Part shown: one piece after another, positions 25,386 through 34,204 of the stretch
Layout: every line of letters starts with the position of its first letter
How positions within the stretch are numbered: position 1 is the stretch's first letter
NCBI GenBank assembly: GCA_963791425.1
Contig: CAWBSE010000008.1
Coordinates: 308,343 to 372,342 of the forward strand
Reading direction: 5' to 3'
DNA: 64,000 bases
DNA from: DATBLE01 sp963791425
GTDB taxonomy: Bacteria; Actinomycetota; Thermoleophilia; Gaiellales; Gaiellaceae
Position numbers and translations under genes: made by a program
The notes under the pieces: model-generated
What the model was told of the DNA's origin: nothing
What the model saw: the letters and a program-made list of their open reading frames with translations, nothing else
The model's database searches: none

Positions 25386-26196
25386 CCCGGTCCTGATCGA
25401 GGAGCTGCTCTACAAGCCCGCCCACTCGCTGATCGACCAGAGCCTCCACTCGACGCTGGGCGCGGAGACGACGAACGGCGACGGGTTCGGGATCGGCTGG
25501 TACGACCCCGCCGGCCGCGCGGGCGTCTTCCACAGCACCGAGCCGGCCTGGAACGACCGCAACCTGAAGGAGCTCGCGGGGCACGTCTCCTCCGGCCTCG
25601 TGTTCGCACACATCCGGGCCTCGAGCGGCAGCCCGGTGCAGCTGACGAACTGCCACCCGTTCCGCCACGACAACCGGCTCTGGATGCACAACGGCCTCAT
25701 CGCCGAGTTCTCGACGGTGAAGCGAGACCTGATCCTCGAGGTGGATCCGTCGCTGTACGCGTCGATCGAGGGCTCGACCGACTCGGAGGTGCTCTTCTAC
25801 CTCGCGCTCACCTACGGGCTGGCAGACGACGCCCCGGGTGCGGTCCAGCGGGCGGTCGGGCTGGTCGAGGACGTCGGCAGGCGCCACGGGGTCGAGCACC
25901 CGATCCAGATGACCGTCGCGACCACCGACGGTGACCAGCTCTGGGCGTTCCGCTACTCGAGTGCAGGCGCCTCGCGCTCGCTCTTCTACAGCACGAGCAT
26001 CACGGCGCTGCGGGAGCTCTACCCCGAGAACCAGCTGTTCCAGGAGCTCGACGCCGACACCCGCCTCGTCGTCTCCGAGCCGCTCGGCCCGCTCGCCGGC
26101 GCCTGGAACGAGGTTCCGGAGGCGAGCTGGGGCCTCGTGCACCACGACGCCCAGGACGAGTTGCACCCGTTCAGGCCCGTCGCCCCGACCAACTGA
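25357..26196 (+). CDS. Class II glutamine amidotransferase (YafJ/EgtC-like)
   Basis: A 279-residue Ntn-type amidotransferase. The sequence starts MCRWLAYSG, so Cys2 becomes the N-terminal nucleophile after Met removal. HIRASSGSPVQLTNCHPFRHDNRLWMHNGLI is the characteristic substrate-binding stretch. GAAGGAG precedes the ATG. Enzymes of this type hydrolyse glutamine or gamma-glutamyl amides; EgtC cleaves a gamma-glutamyl group. Since the gene overlaps a RimK-like ligase, a make-and-trim or glutamyl-amide pathway is plausible, but neither substrate is known. Confidence 0.87.
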   Translation: MCRWLAYSGSPVLIEELLYKPAHSLIDQSLHSTLGAETTNGDGFGIGWYDPAGRAGVFHSTEPAWNDRNLKELAGHVSSGLVFAHIRASSGSPVQLTNCHPFRHDNRLWMHNGLIAEFSTVKRDLILEVDPSLYASIEGSTDSEVLFYLALTYGLADDAPGAVQRAVGLVEDVGRRHGVEHPIQMTVATTDGDQLWAFRYSSAGASRSLFYSTSITALRELYPENQLFQELDADTRLVVSEPLGPLAGAWNEVPEASWGLVHHDAQDELHPFRPVAPTN

Positions 26197-26222
26197 CGGG
26201 CCATCCCGTACGTGGTCTCCCG

Positions 26223-26239
26223 TCATCCCATCAGGGTGA
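26223..26239 (+). promoter_or_regulatory. 7-3-7 palindrome, candidate LAL operator (first LAL gene)
   Basis: TCATCCC-ATC-AGGGTGA, a good match to consensus, 80 bp before the TTG start of the first LAL regulator. Confidence 0.6.
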
Positions 26240-26318
26240 ACCCCGATTGACGGCAGGATGGCAGCGGGGGACAATCCAGCCTTACGACCGGCCGTCGGTC
26301 GTCGAGAAAGGGGAGAAG

Positions 26319-28412
26319 TTGTCACAGCTTGCCGTTGCACCGGACGCTGCCGCGCGTGCCGTGACGCCCCAACTCACTCCCGCGGAGCACGGCATCGTCC
26401 GGAGGACGGCCCTCGTCAACCGCCTCCGCGCCGCCCATGCCCATCCCGTCGCGGTCATCGTCGCCCCGGTCGGCTTCGGCAAGACGACGCTGCTCGAGCA
26501 ATGGGCGGACAGGGACGACCGCCGGTTTCTGTGGCTCATGCCCGGCGCCGATGCCGAGGCCGAAGCGGTGCTCGCGACGGAGCCGGCCGTCGTGGTCGTC
26601 GACGACGCGCATCTGCTCGAGCCCACGGAGCTCTCCGCGGTCGCGCGCCTCGTCCGCCTCGCGGGCGACGGGTCGATGGTCGTGCTGGCCGGGCAGACCG
26701 AGCCCCGCATCCCGAACCTCTCGATTCCGGCCCTGCGTGCCCGCGGCGAGCTGCTCGAGCTCGGCGCCGCCGACCTCGCGCTGACCTGGCGCGAAGCGCG
26801 CTTGGCAGTTCAAGCGCTCGGCTCGACCATGAGCGAGGCCGAGATCACCGATCTGGTGGAGCAGACGGAGGGATGGCCCGCCGCGGTCAACCTTGCCGGC
26901 TCCGGCCTCGGCGTCGCCGGCCTGCAGGCGGAGTGCCTCGCGTCCGTCACGCGGGCGCAGCGCACCTTCCTGCGCCGCGCCTCGGTGCTCGACCGGTTCG
27001 ACCGCTCACTCTGCGACGCGGTGCTCGGGCACACGCCGGGGACGCGCGAGCTGCAGTCGATCGACGACCTCAACGCCTTCCTGGTGCCGCTCGACCGCCG
27101 CCGGCAGTGGTTCCGGTGTCACCGGCTACTCCGGGACGTCCTCAGAGCCGAGCTGGAAGCGGAGGAGCCCGAGCTCGCGCCGATCCTCCACCGGCGCGCC
27201 GCCGACTGGCTCGAGGAGCACGGCCAGGCCGAGCGTGCCATGGATCACGCCCACGCCGCGGGGGACGTGGCCCGGTTCATGGGCATCTTCACGCGCAGCG
27301 CGCTGCCCGCCCACAACCAGGGACGGGACGCGACGGTCGACAGCTGGATCGGGCGCGTCGACGAGACGGATGCACTCGAGCGGTACCCGGATGCCGCGAC
27401 GCTGGCGGCGCGCCTGCACGCGCATCGCGGGACGTGCCTCGCAGGCTGCCCGGTGCCTCGCCGCCGCCGACCGCGCTCTCTCCGCCAGACCGCGCGTGCC
27501 GGATCCCGAACCGGTCACCGCCCGGATCGCGCTCGTCCGCGCCGCCACCGGCGCTGCGAAGCCCGCCGGGATGCTGGCCGCGACCGAGGCGGCGCTCGAG
27601 CACCTCCCGGCTGACGACCCCTGGCGGCCGTGGGCCCTGCTCCTCCGGGGCGTCGCGCACATGCTGCTCGAGGACACCGGCGCCGCCGACGGCGCCTTCG
27701 ACCTGGCGGCCCATGCCGCCGAGCAGCTCGACGCGACCGAGACCTGGACGATCGCCCTCACCGAGCGCGCTCTGCTGGCCGACGCGCGCGGAGATCACAC
27801 GGCGGCGGACGCCCTGCTCGCGCGGATCGGCGAGCACGGCGACCGTGTGCAGCGCTTCGGCTCGTACGCCCTCTCGCTGGCCGCGTCGGCCCGGAGCCTC
27901 CTGCGCCACGGGCGCTGGTCGGAGGCCCGCCGCTCGCTCGCGTCGGCGCAGCGCCTGCTGCCCGACCTCTCGGGCGCCCTGCCCTGGCTGGCCGTCCAGA
28001 CCCGCCTCGAGCTCGCCGCCGCCCACGTGATGCTCCGTGACGCCGTCGCGGCCCGGAAGCTGCTCGACGAGGCCGACGCCATCTTCGCCGCCCACCCGAA
28101 GCTCGGCCTGTCTCGCGGGCGGCGTGACGCGCTCGAGGTCGAGCTCTCCTCGATGCCGGCCGCGACGGAGGGGCGCGCCGTCAGGCTGACGGGCGCCGAG
28201 CTGCGCCTGCTCCCCCTGCTCGCGACGCACCTGTCGTTCCGCGAGATCGGCACGCATTTCTTCCTGTCACGCCACACGGTGAAGACCCAGGCGATCTCGG
28301 CGTACCGCAAGCTCGGGGCGTCGAGCCGGAGTGAAGCGGTTCAACGCGCCGAGCAGCTGGGGCTGATCGAGCACGTGGCCGACGGGTCACACCCGCTCAT
28401 CCCAGCGGGTGA
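26319..28412 (+). CDS. LAL-type LuxR regulator 1 (two indels)
   Basis: The reconstructed protein has 697 residues. LTPAEHGIVRRTALVNRLRAA leads to a P-loop (APVGFGKTTLLEQW, ~48-60) and Walker B VVVVDDAHLL; an STAND/NB-ARC-like ATPase core with LIEHVADG at the far end; a tetratricopeptide-like helical middle; and a C-terminal LuxR HTH (LTGAELRLLPLLATHLSFREIGTHFFLSRHTVKTQAISAYRKLGASSRSEAVQRA). The TTG at 26319 is preceded by AAAGGGGAG. Frame breaks: an extra G at ~27430, and probably one G lost at 28407-28409. Adding that G restores both a TGA stop and the operator spacing. It probably regulates the local palindrome regulon. Confidence 0.82.
28397..28412 (+). promoter_or_regulatory. 7-3-7 palindrome with one base missing (second LAL gene)
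   Basis: TCATCCC-AGC-GGGTGA. One more G would give the exact form found at 30729 and 31954. It overlaps the end of the first LAL gene and lies 62 bp before the proposed GTG of the second. Confidence 0.55.
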
Positions 28413-28473
28413 GCCACGGGGACGTGCCGCCGGGAGCGCCGGTCTCCGTCATTCTCCGCGACGCGTCCGGAAG

Positions 28474-30724
28474 GTGAGGAACGGAGGGTTCGACGGCGGG
28501 CCGTCCCGGCTCCCCGGCCGAGGCCAGGATCAGCCCACCCCACGTCCGGGAAGGCGCCGTCCCCCGCGCCGACGTCTTGCACCGCCTCCGGCCGACGGCC
28601 CGCTCGTCGGTCGCGCTGATCATCGCCCCGGGCGGGTACGGAAAGACGACCATTCTGGCCGCGTTGCCGACGCAGGCCGCCGGCAGGCCGTTCGCCTGGG
28701 TCACCGTCGAAGCCGGCGACAACGACCCGGCCGTGTTCGTGCGCTGCGTGATCGCCGCGCTCCAGCGTGTCGGCGCGATCGACGCGGCCCGGCTCCGGGT
28801 CAAAGCCGGCGACTCACACGCCGTCCTGGTCGCGCGTCTGGCGAAAGCGCTGAAGTCGGTGGCGCCGCTGGCGATCGCGATCGACGACATCCATCTGCTC
28901 ACCTCGGTGCGGAGCCGCAAGATCGTCGAGACGCTCGCGAACAGCCTCCCGGACGGCTCGCAGCTGCTGCTCGCGGGCAGGATGCTGCCACGGCTCTCCC
29001 TGACCCGGCTGCGCGCCGACGGCAGGCTGATCGAGCTCGGCACCGACGACCTGCGACTGTCCGACGACGAGGCCGAGCATCTCCTCCGCGCGGCCGGCGT
29101 TGACGGTCCCGCGGAGGAGCTCGACGCACTGCTCGCCCGCGCAGAGGGCTGGCCGGCCGGCCTCTACCTCGCCGCGCTCGCCTGCGCCGACGGCGACCCG
29201 CCGATCGGCGCCTTCGACGGGACCGACCGCTTCGTGACCGACTACTTCTCCGCCGAGTGCCTCGCGTCGCTCGATGCCGACGACCGTGAGTTCCTCACCC
29301 GCATCGCGCCGCTCGAGGAGCTCTCCGGCCCGTTCTGCGACGCCGTCCTGCGCACCACGGGCTCGGCGGCGCGACTCGACCGCATCGCCCGGGTGAACCT
29401 CTTCGTCATGGGGCTCGGCTCGGGCAGCGCCCGCGTCTACCGCCTCCATCCGATGCTGCGGGACGCCCTGGCCGCAGAGCTCGAGAACCGCGAGCCCGGT
29501 CAGGCCTTCGCGCTCGCGTCACGCGCCGCGGACTGGAGCGTGCGTCACGGCGACCTCGAGCTCGCCGCCGAGTACGCGTGGGCGGCCGGCGACCGCGACC
29601 GGTTCGCATCGATCGTCGAGGACTCCGCCCTGCTCCTGTTCCACGGCGGCGAGCTCGCCCTCGTCGAACACTGGCTCGCGCGGGCCGACGACGAGCTGCT
29701 CGCGCGCCACCCGGCGGTGGCGATCTTCGGAGCCTTCATGCACAACATCGCAGGGCGGCCCGACCAGGCCGACGCGTGGGCGGCGATCGCCGAGCGCGCC
29801 TCCGACGACGTGTCCATGCCCGGCGACAGCCCTTCCGTCGACGCCTGGCTGGCCGCCCTCCGGGCGGCGATGTGCCGGAGCGGCCAGGAGGCGATGCGTC
29901 TCGACGCGGCGCACGCGCTCGCCGGGCTCGCCGAGGGCAGTCCCTGGCGGCCCACCTCGCTGATGCTGCTCGGCGTCGGGCAGCTGCTCGCCGGGGTGAC
30001 GATCGCCGCCGACGAGATCCTCGCCGAGGCACACCTGGCCGGGACAACCGCCGGCACGGCGGGCCCGGTGACGATCGCGCTGGCCGAGCGCTCGCTCCTG
30101 GCCGCGGCCGAGGGACGCTGGGAGGCGGCCGAATGGCTCTCCGCCCAGGCGCGCGAGGTGCTGCACGGGCACGATCTCACCGACTATCCGAACAGCCCGC
30201 TCACGTACGTGGCGAGCGCGCGGTCGGCGGTGCACCACAGCGACTGGATTCGGGCCCGCAACGACCTCGAGCATGCGCGGGCATGCCTGCCGGCGCGCGC
30301 GCCGGAGTGGTTCGCCGTGCAGGTTCACCTCGAGGCGGCGCGGGCGCGGCTCGGCCTGTCCGAGCGCGGCGCGGCGGCGGCAGAGCTCGCGGCTGCCGAG
30401 CAGATCCTCGAACGGGCACCGGATCTCGGCGTGCTCGCCGGCCAGGCGGCCGCGTTGCGCACCGAGCTCGAGCAGACCACCCTGTCGAACGGGTCGCGCA
30501 GCCAGCTCACGCGCGCCGAGCTTCGCCTCCTGCCGCTCCTGACGACGCATCTCACGTTCCGCGAGATCGGCGAGCTGCTGGGCATCTCGCGGAACACCGT
30601 GAAGACACAGGCGATCTGCACCTACCGCAAGCTCGGCGTCACCTCGCGCAGCGAGGCGATCGACCGGGCGATCGAGCTCGGGCTCGTCGAACGGCCCGAC
30701 GCGCTCGACGTCGCCGCCCGCTGA
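28474..30724 (+). CDS. LAL-type LuxR regulator 2 (5' frameshift)
   Basis: About 749 residues. From 28577 the frame is intact: IIAPGGYGKTTILAAL (P-loop), IAIDDIHLL (Walker B), long helical repeats, and the HTH LTRAELRLLPLLTTHLTFREIGELLGISRNTVKTQAICTYRKLGVTSRSEAIDRA. But homology typical of LAL N-termini (ARISPPHVREGAVPRADVLHRL) extends upstream to ~28520 with no start codon in that frame. A GTG at 28474 becomes the start if one extra G near 28515 is removed (reading GPSRLPAEARISPP). It is a paralogue of the preceding gene, with the same domain order. Probably a second activator of the local regulon. Confidence 0.85.
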
Positions 30725-30728
30725 CCTT

Positions 30729-30745
30729 TCGTCCCAGCGGGGTGA
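30729..30745 (+). promoter_or_regulatory. 7-3-7 palindrome, candidate LAL operator (Ig-like 1)
   Basis: TCGTCCC-AGC-GGGGTGA followed by TGCC, 60 bp before the ATG at 30805. It is identical over 21 bp to the copy at 31954. Confidence 0.65.
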
Positions 30746-30804
30746 TGCCAGGGCGATTTCGGGGTAGCACCGTTCCTACGAACTCGAGACGAAGGAGACG
30801 ACGC

Positions 30805-31896
30805 ATGCAACGCACAGCCAGGATTGCGCCTGCGCTGGTGGGCCTCGCCGCGCTCGCGGCGCTGTTCGCGGTCACCAGCGCCAGCGGTCGAAGCCAGGCC
30901 AAGCCGACGCAGCAGCAGGAGCCGTTCATCGCGGCCCCGTACCTCGTCCAGGTCGGGACATCGCTGAGCGGCAACAAGGGCAAGTGGAACGGCACCGAGC
31001 CGATCACGTACAGCTACCAGTGGATGCGCTGCAATGCCGACGCCCTGAACTGCAAGGCGGTCACCAACGCGACAGGCACGAGCTACACGGTCGTGAAGGC
31101 CGACGTCGACAACACGATCCGGTTCCAGGTCAAGGCGAAGAACGCCGACGGAAGCGCGACCGGATTGTCGAACGCGACGTCCCAGATCCCGGGCAACGCG
31201 CAACAGCCCCTGGAATCGGCACCGCCCATCGTGTCCGGCAACGCGGTCGTCGGGGAGAAGCTGACCGCGACGCACGGCACCTGGAAGGGCACCCAGCCGA
31301 TCACGTACACGATCAACTGGCAGGCCTGCAACGAGCCGGTCACCCAGTGCGCCGGAAACGGCTCCAAGGGCGACACCTACACCGTCGCCAAGTCGGACGT
31401 CGGCAAGCGGCTGCGCGTACGGGTGGTCGCGAAGAACAACGCCGGCGACTCGTCGGGTGTCTCCGACACGACCGCGGTCGTCGCCGATGCCGGCGGCGGT
31501 GGTGGTGGCGGAGGCAGCGGAAACGCCGTCCCCGTCGCGGACGTCGGCCCCGCCGGCGCACGCCTCGTCGTCGACAAGGTCGTCTTCAACCCGAACCCGG
31601 TCACATCGCGCAACGTGCCGATCCAGGTGAAGATCACCGTCAGGGACACGAACGGCAAGCTCGTCAAGGGAGCACTCGTCTTCTTCCGCTCCACGCCGAT
31701 CGTCACCTCGACCCCGACCGACGCACCCACCGACAGCAACGGCACCGTGACCTACAGCGTCCAGCCCCGCTCGGACTTCCCGATCAAGAACGGCTACAGC
31801 GTCCAGTTCTTCGTCAAGGCATACCGCTCGGGCGACCCCAGCCTCGCCGGCATCTCCGGCACCAGGCTCGTCCAGGTCGCAACCCACACGCCGTAA
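30805..31896 (+). CDS. Secreted protein with two Ig-like domains and a Gly-linked C-terminal domain
   Basis: A 363-residue secreted protein: signal peptide (residues 1-30, RTARIAPALVGLAALAALFAVTSASG), two Ig-like beta domains of the fibronectin/filamin-like kind (each with a W-x(3-5)-P-I-T-Y motif, a cysteine pair, and a Y-T-V-x(3)-D-V-x-x strand; ~45-130 and ~138-225), a linker of eight consecutive Gly (GGGGGGGG), and a ~120-residue C-terminal domain rich in beta strands (VVDKVVFNPNPVTSRNVPIQVKITVRDT). No sortase or anchor signal. GAAGGAGA precedes the ATG. A hairpin terminator follows. Confidence 0.85.
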   Translation: MQRTARIAPALVGLAALAALFAVTSASGRSQAKPTQQQEPFIAAPYLVQVGTSLSGNKGKWNGTEPITYSYQWMRCNADALNCKAVTNATGTSYTVVKADVDNTIRFQVKAKNADGSATGLSNATSQIPGNAQQPLESAPPIVSGNAVVGEKLTATHGTWKGTQPITYTINWQACNEPVTQCAGNGSKGDTYTVAKSDVGKRLRVRVVAKNNAGDSSGVSDTTAVVADAGGGGGGGGSGNAVPVADVGPAGARLVVDKVVFNPNPVTSRNVPIQVKITVRDTNGKLVKGALVFFRSTPIVTSTPTDAPTDSNGTVTYSVQPRSDFPIKNGYSVQFFVKAYRSGDPSLAGISGTRLVQVATHTP

Positions 31897-31908
31897 CGAC
31901 ACCCGATC

Positions 31909-31941
31909 ACGTGGAGGGCCGCCCCAGTCGGCCCTCCACGT
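31909..31941 (+). terminator. Hairpin terminator after Ig-like 1
   Basis: A 13-bp perfect stem, 7-nt loop, 12 bp after the stop. The same stem sequence follows Ig-like 2, so the duplication includes the terminator. Confidence 0.7.
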
Positions 31942-31953
31942 CGGTCGTCGGCT

Positions 31954-31970
31954 TCGTCCCAGCGGGGTGA
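31954..31970 (+). promoter_or_regulatory. 7-3-7 palindrome, candidate LAL operator (Ig-like 2)
   Basis: TCGTCCC-AGC-GGGGTGA followed by TGCC, 61 bp before the ATG at 32031. Confidence 0.65.
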
Positions 31971-32030
31971 TGCCGAAGCGTGCCGCGGACAGCACCCTGT
32001 TCGGCGAATCCCAACGAAGGAGACCGACGC

Positions 32031-33131
32031 ATGCAACGCACACGAAGGCTTGCACTCGTACTGACGGCGCTCGGGGGCCTCGTGGCGCTCGTTGCGGCCA
32101 CCGGCGCCACCGGGCGGAGCCAGACGGCGCCCGAGAACGTCGATCCCCCCGTGATCGCCAGCCCCTACCTGGTCACGGTCGGCACGAACCTCGCCGGCAA
32201 CCCCGGCAAGTGGGACGGCACGGAGCCGATCAAGTACGCCTACCAGTGGCTCCTCTGCAACACGGGCGGCCAGGGCTGCCAGAAGATCTCCGGTGCGACC
32301 AAGTCGTCGTACACGATCGTCAAGGGCGACGTCGGCCACACGATCAAGCTGAGGGTGACGGCGTCGAACACATCGGGCAGCGCCTCCGCCGACTCGAAGG
32401 TGACAGCAGAGGTGCCCAAGAGCCCCCAGGAGCCGCAGCAGACCAGCGCCCCGACCATCTCGGGCTCGGCGGTGGCGGGCGAGAAGCTCACCGCCTCGAC
32501 CGGCTCCTGGAAGGGCGATCAGCCGATCACGTTCTCGGTCAAGTGGGGTGACTGCGACTCCGAGGGCAACAACTGCACCGCGAACGGCGCGACCGGCAAG
32601 ACCTACACCGTCGCCAACAGCGACGTCGGCCGGCGGATCCGCATCCAGGTCACCGGCAAGAACGACGCCGGCTCCAACTCGGCGCTGTCCTCCCCGACCG
32701 CGGTCGTGAAGGCGGCCTCGGGCGGAGGCGGCGGTGGCGGTGGCGGCGGCACCGGAAACACGGTTCCCGTCGCGGACGTCGGCCCCGCCGGCGCACGCCT
32801 GGTCGTCGACAAGGTCGTCTTCAACCCGAACCCGGTCACGTCCCGCAACGTGCCGATCCAGGTGAAGATCACCGTCAAGGACACGAACGGCAAGCTCGTC
32901 AAGGGAGCACTCGTCTTCTTCCGCTCCACGCCGATCGTCACCTCGACCCCGACCGACGCACCCACCGACAGCAACGGCACCGTGACCTACAGCGTCCAGC
33001 CCCGCTCCGACTTCCCGATCAAGAACGGCTACAGCGTCCAGTTCTTCGTCAAGGCATACCGCTCGGGCGACCCCAGCCTCGCCGGCATCTCCGGCACCAG
33101 GCTCGTCCAGGTCGCAACCCACACGCCGTAA
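32031..33131 (+). CDS. Secreted Ig-like protein 2, tandem paralogue
   Basis: A 366-residue protein with the same plan as Ig-like 1: signal peptide ending ATGATGRSQ, two Ig-like domains (YAYQWLLCNTGGQGCQKIS; FSVKWGDCDSEGNNCTANG), a ten-Gly linker, and the C-terminal domain. The N-terminal ~235 residues diverged clearly from the twin, but the C-terminal ~125 residues differ at only one position (Lys for Arg) and the DNA is near-identical. This suggests recent gene conversion or strong constraint on the C-terminal domain. Probably cell-envelope or extracellular, role unknown. Confidence 0.85.
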   Translation: MQRTRRLALVLTALGGLVALVAATGATGRSQTAPENVDPPVIASPYLVTVGTNLAGNPGKWDGTEPIKYAYQWLLCNTGGQGCQKISGATKSSYTIVKGDVGHTIKLRVTASNTSGSASADSKVTAEVPKSPQEPQQTSAPTISGSAVAGEKLTASTGSWKGDQPITFSVKWGDCDSEGNNCTANGATGKTYTVANSDVGRRIRIQVTGKNDAGSNSALSSPTAVVKAASGGGGGGGGGGTGNTVPVADVGPAGARLVVDKVVFNPNPVTSRNVPIQVKITVKDTNGKLVKGALVFFRSTPIVTSTPTDAPTDSNGTVTYSVQPRSDFPIKNGYSVQFFVKAYRSGDPSLAGISGTRLVQVATHTP

Positions 33132-33143
33132 GGACAACCGATC

Positions 33144-33175
33144 ACGTGGAGGGCCGCCCCGTCGGCCCTCCACGT
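33144..33175 (+). terminator. Hairpin terminator after Ig-like 2
   Basis: The same 13-bp stem as at 31909 with a 6-nt loop, 12 bp after the stop. Confidence 0.7.
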
Positions 33176-33199
33176 CGGTCGTCCTCGTACAGCTGTGAG

Positions 33200-34114
33200 C
33201 TAGACGCCCTGCTGGCAGTGCCGCAGCGCGTTCAGGCAGCCGGTCACGAGCCCCTGCAGCGCCTGCTGGTTCCAGGCGTTGAAGAAGTCGGCGTGACCCG
33301 AGTACTGGCCGCCCGAGGCGAGCACGAACCCGGCGCCGCCGGTGCTGGCGTACCGGGCATTGACCTGCAGCGCGGGCATGGCGACCGGATGGTCGGCCGG
33401 GCACTTCCCCTTCATCGAGTACGCCATGTGGCTCTTGTGGTCGGGCGTGTCGAGGCTGACGCCGTCCCAGCAGTCCGGGAACGCGACGTGCAGGGCGAGG
33501 CCGTGCACCTTCGCGTCCGGGCACGTCGGCACCGTGCTCTGCGGACGGACGCCCCCGTCGGGACCGCAGTTCCACGTCGTGATCGACATCGCCTGCGGGG
33601 TGGTCGACTTCGAGTTGCCGGCGATCATCCTGAAGCCGGTCGGGAACGCCTGCAGCGGCGCGAGCGTGTGCCGCCGGTAGTAGACGGTCGCCGCCCGCGG
33701 CGTGACCGCGGCGCCCGACGGCGAGATCAGAGTCGGCACCCAGTACGCGGCCGTGTCGTTGGGCCGGCGGCACGACGTCGACTGCCCCTGGAGCGACGCG
33801 ACCGTCGAAAACGCGTTGGTCGTGTTGTTCCCCAGGAACGTGTGGTCGTGCGACAGACCGGGCTGGCCCGGGAAGACGATCGGATCGTCGGTGTTCCGGT
33901 GGCTGAAGCCGCAGCCGCTGACGAAGTTGACCCCGCGGAGCTGGGCCATTGTCGTCGCCTTCGTGCCGCTCGTCGCCGGCCCCATCGCCTTCGCGAGATG
34001 CGCGAACGAGCGAACGCTGCTCGTCGATCCGAACGATGCCGACGCGGCACCCGCGGCGACGATTCCTGCAATTCCGACGAGCGTACTGACGAGTACAACT
34101 GCGTGGCGTTTCAT
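33200..34114 (-). CDS. Secreted DUF1996 protein
   Basis: A 304-residue protein with a signal peptide (KRHAVVLVSTLVGIAGIVAAGAASA) and then the DUF1996 domain: VNFVSGCGFSHRNTDDPIVFPGQPGLSHDHTFLGN, AYWVPTLISPSGAAVTP, FPDCWDGVSLDTPDHKSHMAYS and CPADHPVAMPALQVNARY. The SHxH, CWDG, HKSHM and CPxxHP elements are hallmarks of the family and suggest a metal site. The family is known from fungi and actinobacteria, with no established reaction. AAGGGGG precedes the ATG. It converges on the Ig-like genes and lacks the palindrome. Confidence 0.85.
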   Translation of the reverse strand: MKRHAVVLVSTLVGIAGIVAAGAASASFGSTSSVRSFAHLAKAMGPATSGTKATTMAQLRGVNFVSGCGFSHRNTDDPIVFPGQPGLSHDHTFLGNNTTNAFSTVASLQGQSTSCRRPNDTAAYWVPTLISPSGAAVTPRAATVYYRRHTLAPLQAFPTGFRMIAGNSKSTTPQAMSITTWNCGPDGGVRPQSTVPTCPDAKVHGLALHVAFPDCWDGVSLDTPDHKSHMAYSMKGKCPADHPVAMPALQVNARYASTGGAGFVLASGGQYSGHADFFNAWNQQALQGLVTGCLNALRHCQQGV

Positions 34115-34204
34115 CAAACCCCCTTGTCGCGTGCTTCCGTGAGGGAGTCTGCGGCGCGAATGCAACGCCCGTGTAAAACGGACGTCAGGCCTGTGTATCG
34201 TCGC

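Noticed and set aside
31083..31561. Poly-Gly tracts of the Ig-like proteins as possible tandem-repeat elements
   Set aside because: They are in-frame Gly linkers of 8-10 codons, which is ordinary for secreted proteins; only the length difference is noted.
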